From the NCBI RefSeq assembly GCF_002584535.1, contig NZ_NUOT01000062.1:30788-94787 (forward strand): DNA of 64,000 bases. The letters run 5' to 3'. The translations under genes were made by a program, and so were the position numbers. This document shows, piece by piece, positions 57,547 to 64,000 of the stretch (positions within the stretch are counted from its first letter, which is position 1; every line of letters begins with the position of its first letter). The stretch comes from Bacillus cereus. GTDB lineage: Bacteria; Bacillota; Bacilli; Bacillales; Bacillaceae_G. The notes under the pieces are model-generated. The model was not told where the DNA came from and searched no databases. It saw only the letters and a list, made by a program, of their open reading frames with translations.

Positions 57547-57574
57547 TAGTGTATGAACGATAGAAAACAATGGT
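57547..57574 (-). promoter_or_regulatory. Sigma-K-like promoter of the second collagen-like gene
   Basis: Minus strand AC, 17 bases, CATACACTA, an exact CATAnnnTA match. The spacing is the same as at 56411. Confidence 0.7.
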
Positions 57575-57736
57575 GCTGGGTAGCTCTAAGAACAGGGCGT
57601 TTTTTTACCAAAATTTAGCTTGAAATATCTGTATGTAAAATGATGTAGATTCCGTATTGTTTATAAATTTAAAAGCAAGTTCTTCACTTTTGGGAATATA
57701 CTTTGAAGAGAAGTGTTGTTGACAGGAGGGAGAACC

Positions 57737-58372
57737 TTGACTAAAAAGAAAACTGAGGATATAAAAAATCAGCCTCGTCTTTATACGGCAGAACCTAATT
57801 TGGAGAAAAGTAAGTGGAATATACAACAAACGTTTATTGTTAAATTGAATCAAAGCGTTTCTGAAAAAAAGGAAGAAGTGCAAAATGTTGTGAAAGAAGA
57901 GCAAGGCGTCGAGGAAGATAAAGTGGGGCCATTTGTTCAAGAAGAAATCGTTACATCGGATGAAAAGGTACTAACAGAACAAGAACAACAAGGAAGTTCA
58001 GACATTATAGAAGGTATTGAGTTAGTGGAAGTAACAGACGTAACAGAGGTATTAGAAGAAGCCGAAGAATCAACAGAGGTGATAGATGAGTTAGCGGAAG
58101 AAAAAAAGGATGGGAAGCCACAAATTTTTTTAAAAGATTTGACGAAAAAATCGTTTAAGGATATGGACAATGAAGAGAAAATATACTTTTTTCTTCATAG
58201 ACCGCATTACATTCCAAATGTAAAATGCCGCGTAATAACAGTGAAGGATATATATGTAGGGTTTATCATTTCGTATGAAGATGGTTATGTATCTATTAAT
58301 TCAGCACAAACATTCGAAAAATTCCAAGTGAAGTTTGAAGAGATTGTATCGATTCAAATTATGGGGATATAG
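57737..58372 (+). CDS. cotO: Spore coat/exosporium assembly protein CotO
   Basis: 211 residues from a TTG six bases after AGGAGGG. A basic N-terminus (TKKKTEDIKNQPRLYTAEPN) leads to a long acidic low-complexity middle (EVTDVTEVLEEAEESTEVID) and a conserved C-terminal domain (FLKDLTKKSFKDMDNEEKIY, RPHYIPNVKCRVITVKD). CotO is a morphogenetic protein that starts exosporium assembly in the B. cereus group and outer coat in B. subtilis. It lies beside CotY/ExsY-type genes, as in other Bacillus genomes. Confidence 0.88.
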   Translation: MTKKKTEDIKNQPRLYTAEPNLEKSKWNIQQTFIVKLNQSVSEKKEEVQNVVKEEQGVEEDKVGPFVQEEIVTSDEKVLTEQEQQGSSDIIEGIELVEVTDVTEVLEEAEESTEVIDELAEEKKDGKPQIFLKDLTKKSFKDMDNEEKIYFFLHRPHYIPNVKCRVITVKDIYVGFIISYEDGYVSINSAQTFEKFQVKFEEIVSIQIMGI

Positions 58373-58438
58373 AAAAGGTGGTAGGAATACCTACCACCTC
58401 ATAGTTTTTTGGTTTTACAAATTGTTCTAATCAAGCGA

Positions 58439-58933
58439 TTATACGCCTGGAACATTTACATCACGTAAACATTGAATCGCACAGAAACAATTTAAATCAA
58501 CTGTAATAGATAAATTTGTAGAGATTAATTGTGGTATTGTTTGTTTTAAAAACGCACAAACAATATCCTCAGGTGTTGCAGCTGTTTCTGGAGTAAGTCC
58601 AGGCGGAACTAATATCTGTAATACGGCGCAGCAATCATCTACACTCGCTACGCGATAAATAGGAGAACTTGCACAGATATCATCACTTGTTATTCCAGGA
58701 TTGTTTTCTTGGAAAAATACGGAAGAAAAAAGCTCTCCTTCTGTAGTATATAACAAAAAAGGGCGAGTGTTTGCGAATTTAGCGCCTTGATTTGCTCCTA
58801 AAAATGGAACGTCACAGCCTGTTGGGCAAGCAGAAGAAGCACAATCTTGCAATTCATCGATAAATTTTACCACGTCACATACGCAGTTTGAGCGGTGATG
58901 GTGATGATCATGTCTTTCATCTTTACAACTCAT
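58439..58933 (-). CDS. Cysteine-rich exosporium protein (CotY/CotZ/ExsY family)
   Basis: 164 residues from the ATG at 58933 with AAGGAG eight bases upstream. After a His-rich start (DERHDHHHHRSNCVCDVVKF) come FIDELQDCASSACPTGCDVP, FLGANQGAKFANTRPFLLYT, SSPIYRVASVDDCCAVLQIL and the end VDLNCFCAIQCLRDVNVP, all landmarks of CotY/ExsY. These proteins self-assemble into disulfide-linked hexagonal sheets, the basal layer of the exosporium. It is a more divergent member than the typical ExsY, closest to CotZ by its insert. Confidence 0.88.
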   Translation of the reverse strand: MSCKDERHDHHHHRSNCVCDVVKFIDELQDCASSACPTGCDVPFLGANQGAKFANTRPFLLYTTEGELFSSVFFQENNPGITSDDICASSPIYRVASVDDCCAVLQILVPPGLTPETAATPEDIVCAFLKQTIPQLISTNLSITVDLNCFCAIQCLRDVNVPGV

Positions 58934-59132
58934 GAATTTCACTCCTTATATTTAGTTTTCATTTACACTATTAGAGTATTGAAATAGGAGCAAATCGGTT
59001 ACGGTTCATAGGATGTTTTTTTTTCGGGATAAGCCTTTATTTGTCCTCATTTAACGGAGAGTAAAGTCTTCGGCTTTGGATGCTTACGATATGCTTTATG
59101 TTTCGGTAAATAGAAATAAGGAGATGAGAAGA

Positions 59133-59492
59133 ATGTTCTCCAATAGTTGGTTTTTATTCTTTATTTTTTCGTTAGCTGTGTTTCGGTTTACGCGTCTCAT
59201 TGTATACGATAAAATTACCAGCTTTATACGCTCTCCTTTTATTGAAGAAGTACAAATTCAAGAACAAGACGGAACCATGTCTACATATATGAAAGTGAAG
59301 GGGACTGGACTCCAAAAATGGATTGGTGAATTGTTAAGTTGTTATTGGTGTACAGGTGTATGGATTAGTGCATTTTTACTTCTCTTGTATCATTGGATTC
59401 CTAAAGTTGCAGAACCTGTATTAGCGTTGTGGGCACTCGCCGGGGCAGCGGCTATTATTGAAACGATAATTGGACGATTTGTTGAAGAATAG
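59133..59492 (+). CDS. yjcA: DUF1360 sporulation-associated membrane protein (YjcA)
   Basis: 119 residues from the ATG at 59133, with AAGGAG upstream. Membrane segments near residues 5-22 and two or three in the C-terminal half, and the motif LLSCYWCTGVWISAFL with a Cys-x2-Cys pair. DUF1360/YjcA; B. subtilis yjcA lies right after cotO and is sporulation-induced. The exact function is not known. Confidence 0.85.
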   Translation: MFSNSWFLFFIFSLAVFRFTRLIVYDKITSFIRSPFIEEVQIQEQDGTMSTYMKVKGTGLQKWIGELLSCYWCTGVWISAFLLLLYHWIPKVAEPVLALWALAGAAAIIETIIGRFVEE

Positions 59493-59614
59493 AGGTTTTT
59501 AACTGATGATTAGTTGAAAAATCGGACTTTAATAGCTTAAAAATAGGTGAACAGAAAGGATAGGCTGTTCATATAGTGAATAGATAGAAATGCACAGCAG
59601 AGGAGATGTTTGTT

Positions 59615-59800
59615 ATGGAAGATAATCTGCAATCCAATCCATATAGTCTTCAGCAGTGGCAGCAAATGCAGCAACAAGCACAGCAACAACAGTTATATCA
59701 GCAACAGGCACACCAATTACAACAGCAAGGCTTCGTAAAGAAAAAGGGTTGTAATTGTGGTAAGAAAAAGAACATTTCTAATCAACAAAATCAAGGTTGA
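59615..59800 (+). CDS. Small Gln-rich protein with Lys/Cys tail
   Basis: 61 residues from the ATG at 59615, nine bases after AGAGGAG; an ATG at 59606 would overlap that site. Half the protein is glutamine (LQQWQQMQQQAQQQQLYQQQ), followed by a basic segment with two Cys (VKKKGCNCGKKKNI). Short Gln/Lys/Cys proteins like this often are spore coat components cross-linked by transglutaminase or disulfides; that is inference. I do not recognise a named family. Confidence 0.75.
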   Translation: MEDNLQSNPYSLQQWQQMQQQAQQQQLYQQQAHQLQQQGFVKKKGCNCGKKKNISNQQNQG

Positions 59801-59831
59801 AAAACACTCATGTTATCGTGAGTGTTTTTGT
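59800..59831 (+). terminator. Terminator after the Gln-rich gene
   Basis: Stem AAAAACACTCA / TGAGTGTTTTT with an eight-base loop. Confidence 0.9.
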
Positions 59832-60035
59832 TTGGTATGAAAATATATGAAAAAGAATTTTTGTAATAAGACAATGAAGCTATATTGTATCGGAGAGGGA
59901 TATACCTTTAAAGCATGGCATATAGCGAAGGGGTAATTTTGCGGACATATTGAGATACTACGGTGAAGAATCGGGAAGCTAATGGACGAGAAAAATTATA
60001 TATGTTAAAAGGTTATATACTATGCTGTTATATGC

Positions 60036-60503
60036 TCAGCAGATTGTAACAAATGCATCACGCAAACATTGAATACCACAAAAACAATGTAAATCAACCG
60101 TGACACGAGAGGAAGTTGCATGCAATTCAGCATGTGGAATACTTAAGTAAGTACAAACAGGGTTTGGGCTCGTGTCAGGTTCTTTTCCTACAATAACGAT
60201 CAATGCTTGAAGCACGGCGTAGCAATTTTTATCTACACTTTGTACACGGAAAATAGGAGAGCGGCAATATTTATTTGCAGAAGGAACAGATAATTCGAAT
60301 GGGTTTCCTGAATTTGTGAATAAAATAAATGGCCGTGTGTTTGCTGCTTTTGCTGCATAATGCGAACCAAGGAATGGAGCATTATACTGTGATGAATAAG
60401 CAGTAGATGTGTATTCTTGTAATTCATGTATGAATTTGACGACATTACATACACAGCTTTCATCAAAGTATGTATCATGCTCGTCGCTAGAATTACAGCT
60501 CAT
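60036..60503 (-). CDS. Divergent CotY/ExsY-like protein lacking key cysteines
   Basis: 155 residues from the ATG at 60503. Same layout as CotY/ExsY: VKFIHELQEYTSTAYSSQYN, APFLGSHYAAKAANTRPFIL, SANKYCRSPIFRVQSVDKNC, and VDLHCFCGIQCLRDAF. But the usual T-C-x2-x-C pair before PFLG is Tyr in both places (TAYSSQYNAPF). Since those Cys form inter-subunit disulfides in the lattice, this copy may be a modifier or may be drifting. A CATATTCTA box lies upstream. Confidence 0.85.
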   Translation of the reverse strand: MSCNSSDEHDTYFDESCVCNVVKFIHELQEYTSTAYSSQYNAPFLGSHYAAKAANTRPFILFTNSGNPFELSVPSANKYCRSPIFRVQSVDKNCYAVLQALIVIVGKEPDTSPNPVCTYLSIPHAELHATSSRVTVDLHCFCGIQCLRDAFVTIC

Positions 60504-60537
60504 ATTGTTCACTTCCCTACCCTCAAGTTTTTACTAT

Positions 60538-60546
60538 TAGAATATG
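60538..60546 (-). promoter_or_regulatory. Possible sigma-K -10 box of the CotY-like gene
   Basis: CATATTCTA on the minus strand fits CATAnnnTA, but no AC is found at the expected -35 distance, so this is weak. Confidence 0.35.
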
Positions 60547-60656
60547 AATCGAGAAGAGTCGATATTACGGAGGACAAAGGTGATTCCTGTTTAAAGCAGT
60601 GGCGGATTTGACGAATTGTATTGGACAATAAGCAGGATATTATTTGAGGAATATAT

Positions 60657-60697
60657 GAAAAAATCCAGCACCACATGTTAAGGTGTTGGATTTTTTT
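60657..60697 (-). terminator. Terminator overlapping the end of the helicase gene
   Basis: AAATCCAACACCT / AGTGG-type stem read as TCCAACACCTTA and GGTGCTGGATTTTTT on the minus strand; the TAA of the helicase is in the loop side. Confidence 0.8.
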
Positions 60698-62741
60698 GTA
60701 AGTCTTTCTGGGCAATATATAAAAATCTCGATACATCTAATTTTTTTCCTCTAAAAAATTGCGGAGAGGAAATATACAGTTCTTCTTTTGCGCGAGTGAT
60801 GGCGACATACATGAGCCTTCTTTCTTCTTCTAACGCTTCAGAAGTATCAGTCACACGGTCATTTGCATCTTTTAAAGAAGAAGAATGAGGCAGTATACCA
60901 TCGCTCGCTCCAAGTAAAAAGACACATGGGAATTCCAGTCCTTTTGCATTGTGAATCGACATGAGAGACACTGCATCTTTTTGTTGCATTGTTTTTAATG
61001 TTTCCATTTCTTTTTGGCTTTGAATCGCTGTACTTACAAATTCTAAATAGGAAGGGATATCGGTAAATCGAGTAGCCGATTCCATTAATTCTTCGAGCAT
61101 TTCTTCTTGTATGTCTTTATGCATCGTAAAGGAAGAGCGGTCATTGCTTTGTAGGTACTCTAGATATTTACCCTTACCTTTAATAATTTCTTTTAGTGCT
61201 TTCTTTGGTTCTAATTCTTTAATGAATTTAATGAAGTCAATCCGTTCGTTTATTTTTTTGACTTGGAATGGTTTTAAACTCGGGTTTAGCAATAGAAAAT
61301 GGAGGAGGGAAGGGAATCTTCCTTCGCCGTATTTCCATTGCTCGCGTTCAATAAATGAGATGCATTCATCACGGCCGATATACATCGTCGGCAATATGTT
61401 TGAGAGCGATTCGATTCGAAATGGTTCATATGCGAGACGTAGCTGATCGAGCACGGGCTTAATTAAAGAATGCTCATAGAACGATTGGCTTGCACCGTGT
61501 TTGATAAACGGAACTTTATGAATCGTTAGTTGGTCGAGTAAAGAACGACTGACAGAGTGCGTACGATACAATAAACAAAAGTCTTTGTATTCTCGTTCGC
61601 CACTCGCTACTTTATCTTGAATGAGTTGCAGGATTTGATTTGCCTCATCAAGAGTAGTGGCAGGGCGTGCATAAAATGGCTGTATACCTTCTTCATGAAC
61701 AGAATATAATTCTTTTTTAAAACGTTCTTGATTCAGTTTAATGACTTCGTTTCCAAGACCAACGATAAATGGATTAGAACGATAATTTGTATTTAAAGCA
61801 ATAATGGTTGTATCTTCAAATTCTTTTGGGAAGGATAAGATAATTTGATGGCTCGCGCCGCGCCAGCCATATATCGCTTGATCGTCATCTCCCGCGATAA
61901 ATAAATTATTTCGCGGCGAAGCTAACAGTTTTACAATCTCATATTGCGCATACGACGTATCTTGAAATTCATCGACTTCAATGTAATGAAATCTATTTTG
62001 TAATTGCGTTAATAAAGGTGCGTTATTTTCAAGCATATAGAATGTTTCTAGTAAGATATCATCAAAGTCTATATATCCGTATCTTTGTTTTACATCTTCA
62101 TAGCGTTCATATACTTCACGGAATTCTTGTTCAACGGGTGTTTTTGCTTGTACATCTTTTGGACGATTTAATTTATTTTTCTCGAGTGAAATCATTGCGA
62201 GCATTGTTTCTGCGTCATAATCGTCTTTTAAGCGCAATTCTTTCAAAATTTTCTTTATCATAATTTGTTTATGTTTTTCATTTGCTAAAATCTGCTGGTT
62301 GTATCCTTGACTGCGAAGCAATTTTAAAAAGACGGAATGGAATGTGCCTGCGACGACATATTGGCTTGCAGAACGGTTCATTCCAGGTAAACTTGCTACG
62401 CGGCTTCGAATTTCTTCAGCAGCTTTTTGTGTAAACGTAAGTAGTAAAATGTTGCGTGGATGAACATTTTTTACATTAATTAAATAGCCAACGCGAGTTG
62501 TTAACACAGATGTTTTCCCGCTCCCAGCTCCGGCCAATGTAAGAACAGGACCTTCTGTCGTTCTGACTGCTTCTAATTGTTTTTCATTTAAATAGACGCC
62601 TTGTCGCTCTAGGGCACGAAAATAAGCTGCATCTGCTTCTTTCTCTGGGATTAAATCAACAGAGGTTTTCGGGATATGATATATTGCCTGCGGAATGCTA
62701 GCATGTGTTAATAATTTTTGCGAAAATTTCTCCATTGTCAT
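60678..62741 (-). CDS. yjcD: UvrD/PcrA-type helicase (YjcD)
   Basis: 687 residues, superfamily 1A helicase. Q-motif Gln55 region (LNEKQLEAVRTTEG), Walker A LAGAGSGKTSVLTTR with Lys76, Walker B DEFQDTSYAQYE, motif III AGDDDQAIYGWRGAS, motif IV NYRSN, and motif VI VAITRAKEELYISS. It unwinds DNA 3' to 5' using ATP. It is shorter than PcrA at the C-terminus; the B. subtilis orthologue YjcD is found at the same place after yjcA. The ATG at 62741 has GAAGGTGA upstream. Confidence 0.93.
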   Translation of the reverse strand: MTMEKFSQKLLTHASIPQAIYHIPKTSVDLIPEKEADAAYFRALERQGVYLNEKQLEAVRTTEGPVLTLAGAGSGKTSVLTTRVGYLINVKNVHPRNILLLTFTQKAAEEIRSRVASLPGMNRSASQYVVAGTFHSVFLKLLRSQGYNQQILANEKHKQIMIKKILKELRLKDDYDAETMLAMISLEKNKLNRPKDVQAKTPVEQEFREVYERYEDVKQRYGYIDFDDILLETFYMLENNAPLLTQLQNRFHYIEVDEFQDTSYAQYEIVKLLASPRNNLFIAGDDDQAIYGWRGASHQIILSFPKEFEDTTIIALNTNYRSNPFIVGLGNEVIKLNQERFKKELYSVHEEGIQPFYARPATTLDEANQILQLIQDKVASGEREYKDFCLLYRTHSVSRSLLDQLTIHKVPFIKHGASQSFYEHSLIKPVLDQLRLAYEPFRIESLSNILPTMYIGRDECISFIEREQWKYGEGRFPSLLHFLLLNPSLKPFQVKKINERIDFIKFIKELEPKKALKEIIKGKGKYLEYLQSNDRSSFTMHKDIQEEMLEELMESATRFTDIPSYLEFVSTAIQSQKEMETLKTMQQKDAVSLMSIHNAKGLEFPCVFLLGASDGILPHSSSLKDANDRVTDTSEALEEERRLMYVAITRAKEELYISSPQFFRGKKLDVSRFLYIAQKDLQKNPTP

Positions 62742-62994
62742 AACTTCACCTTCAAATATGGGATCAAATAATAACTTTATCGGAAGAAAGGCGAAAAGGC
62801 AATGTTAAAAAGAGTATATGGACATGTTTGCATTCGGATATTTTGAATACTGGGGTCAGTTTTATGTAGAATTTTTGAAAAGTATAGGACATACGTTTGC
62901 GCAAAAATAAGGATTTAGAATATTAATATATTTAAAGTGCATTTTCTATAGTGGTGTATATGATAGTCTATCAAAAATAGAGAGGTCATGTATT

Positions 62995-63327
62995 GTGAAG
63001 AGAAGGGAAGAGAGTCTCTGTTGTTGTCACTACGTTGCATTTCCAGTTTATAATGTGCTGACAGGACCTAGGAGAGTAACAAATGAAATTTATTATGCTC
63101 TTTCAGATGGTCAGAAGTTAATTTATACAAATAGTGACGGGTTACAGGAGTATGGAACTACACAGATTTTGTCACCGAATCAAGTTTCGTGTATGAATTT
63201 ATTTGTGAATGGTGTTCTGCAGTCACCAGTAGCTTACAGAGTTGAAGATGGTCAATTGACACTTTTAATCGACGAGGTTCCATTAAAAGGTGTGCCAATT
63301 ATACTTCAGTTTATTACTGTATATTAA
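62995..63327 (+). CDS. DUF4183 protein (Cys-rich start)
   Basis: 110 residues from a GTG with GAGAGG upstream. The start [16 protein letters not shown] has three consecutive Cys. The body has the DUF4183 pattern: [57 protein letters not shown] and an ILQFITVY end. The family is common in B. cereus-group spores and phage-like contexts; function not established. It stands next to a second DUF4183 gene, 20 bases apart, so the two form an operon. Confidence 0.8.
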   Translation: MKRREESLCCCHYVAFPVYNVLTGPRRVTNEIYYALSDGQKLIYTNSDGLQEYGTTQILSPNQVSCMNLFVNGVLQSPVAYRVEDGQLTLLIDEVPLKGVPIILQFITVY

Positions 63328-63347
63328 GGAAGGATGAGATTTAAACG

Positions 63348-63761
63348 ATGGCGGTTTCACTAATTAAAATGGTAATTACAGCAACGAGTACGATTTCAGG
63401 AGAGGTTACAACAACGACGAATACGACCGTTACTCCTACTGGTAACAGATTTGTGGCGTTTGTAACGGGAGGGATGGTTGTAGGAGGAGTTACTACAATT
63501 CCTGCAGCGAATTTTGCAGATGATAGCGGAACGGCAGTAGTAAATTTACCTGCTATAGCAGGTGATTCTTATGTGAATCTGTACGTGAATGGTGTGCTTC
63601 AACAAGCGGATCTTATGACGACTTTATCGACAACACAAGTAGTTCTTGGTGCAGCACTTACAGAAAGCCAGCCTGTAATGCTAGAATTTATTAATGTAAC
63701 AGCAGCTTCTACGTCAACTTCTACGAATAATTTAACAGTTAATACAACAATTAACACATAA
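63348..63761 (+). CDS. DUF4183 protein (Thr-rich)
   Basis: 137 residues. A Thr-rich N-terminus (VITATSTISGEVTTTTNTTV) and C-terminus (TAASTSTSTNNLTVNTTINT) flank the DUF4183 core (YVNLYVNGVLQQADLMTTLS, SQPVMLEFINV). The LYVNGVLQ motif is shared with the preceding gene. Thr-rich tails would be good O-glycosylation targets; a surface location is inferred. GGAAGGATGAG ribosome site. Confidence 0.82.
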   Translation: MAVSLIKMVITATSTISGEVTTTTNTTVTPTGNRFVAFVTGGMVVGGVTTIPAANFADDSGTAVVNLPAIAGDSYVNLYVNGVLQQADLMTTLSTTQVVLGAALTESQPVMLEFINVTAASTSTSTNNLTVNTTINT

Positions 63762-63853
63762 AATTGATTGGTATCAGATTTCTTGATAGGGATTATAATC
63801 TGATTGAGTTATACTTCTAGCTAATAGAAAAAGCCTTGGCTCTATATTCTTAT

Positions 63854-64000
63854 TGAACTGCACCCCAATTATTAGACATAGTCTAACAATTGGGGTGCAG
63901 TTTTTTTATGACAAAATTTACGAAGGATTCAAGGTTAAAGCTCGTTCAAGGATTTAATCCAAAAACAATTTCTCAAGCAAAATATGCAAAACAGATGCAT
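63854..64000 (+). mobile_element. Left end of an IS3-family element, cut by the window end
   Basis: Begins TGAACTGCACCCCAATTATT, the style of IS150-group inverted repeats. The first 25 bases are part of a palindrome (63856-63906) that would fold into a hairpin with T7. The ATG at 63908 opens a transposase OrfA-like frame (TKFTKDSRLKLVQGFNPKTI, SQAKYAKQMH), the helix-turn-helix start of such proteins. The rest lies outside. Confidence 0.75.
63908..64000 (+). CDS. Transposase OrfA start (partial)
   Basis: 31 codons to the window edge. The basic, helical start and the SQAKYAKQM segment are like the HTH region of IS3-family OrfA proteins that bind the element's ends. The ATG sits directly after the hairpin, and no ribosome site is visible in the T tract, so the start may be attenuated. 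Confidence 0.65.
   Translation, partial: MTKFTKDSRLKLVQGFNPKTISQAKYAKQMH

Noticed and set aside
57181-57549. Plus-strand frame rich in Gly-Pro-Val opposite the collagen repeat
   Set aside because: It is the antisense of the GPT array; no ribosome site and no other support.

Overview
The window is low-GC Firmicute chromosome. It almost certainly comes from a member of the Bacillus cereus group. Evidence: Bacillus subtilis-like gene order (opp, spx, yjbE, mecA, cls, coiA, pepF, spxH, yjbI, yjbK, yjbL, sasB, nadK, rluD-like) combined with exosporium genes typical of the B. cereus group (CotO, CotY/ExsY-type cysteine-rich proteins, collagen-like GPT-repeat proteins, DUF4183 proteins).

Region 1 (1-27 kb) is mostly housekeeping: the end of an oligopeptide permease operon (oppBCDF), a MATE exporter, an OppA-like lipoprotein, Spx, a TerC protein, MecA, cardiolipin synthase, CoiA, PepF, SpxH with a truncated haemoglobin, a CYTH protein, and the yjbL-sasB-nadK-rluD run. 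A large TPR-GTPase, PrpE and RodA follow. Small decayed pieces lie between them: an RsgA C-terminal fragment, an IS3-type transposase end and several short intergenic repeats.

Region 2 (27.5-55.5 kb) starts with fabI, which has a FapR-like operator. It then becomes a surface-glycan island: a compact minus-strand operon for CMP-pseudaminic acid (pseB, pseC, pseF, pseG, a formyltransferase, pseI), several glycosyltransferases including a LamG-GT2-GT4 fusion and a GT-methyltransferase fusion, a CgeB-type pair with sigma-K-like promoters, and the dTDP-L-rhamnose operon rfbACBD. The centre (about 40.7-48.3 kb) is a graveyard: partial copies of rfbA and fabI, a broken MerR regulator, a decayed cgeB copy, a frameshifted sugar epimerase and a glycosyltransferase fragment.

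Region 3 (55.5-63.8 kb) is spore outer-layer structure: two collagen-like proteins with the same leader and different C-terminal domains (both with sigma-K-like promoters), CotO, two CotY/ExsY-type proteins, YjcA, a Gln-rich small protein, a YjcD-type helicase and two DUF4183 proteins. The window ends inside the left end of an IS3-family element.

The most coherent reading is that regions 2 and 3 form a spore-surface (exosporium) glycosylation locus. Rhamnose and a pseudaminic acid derivative would be made as nucleotide sugars and transferred by the local glycosyltransferases, with the collagen-like proteins as likely acceptors. The Pse operon has no recognisable PseH acetyltransferase and carries a formyltransferase in its place, so the predicted sugar is the 7-formamido form.
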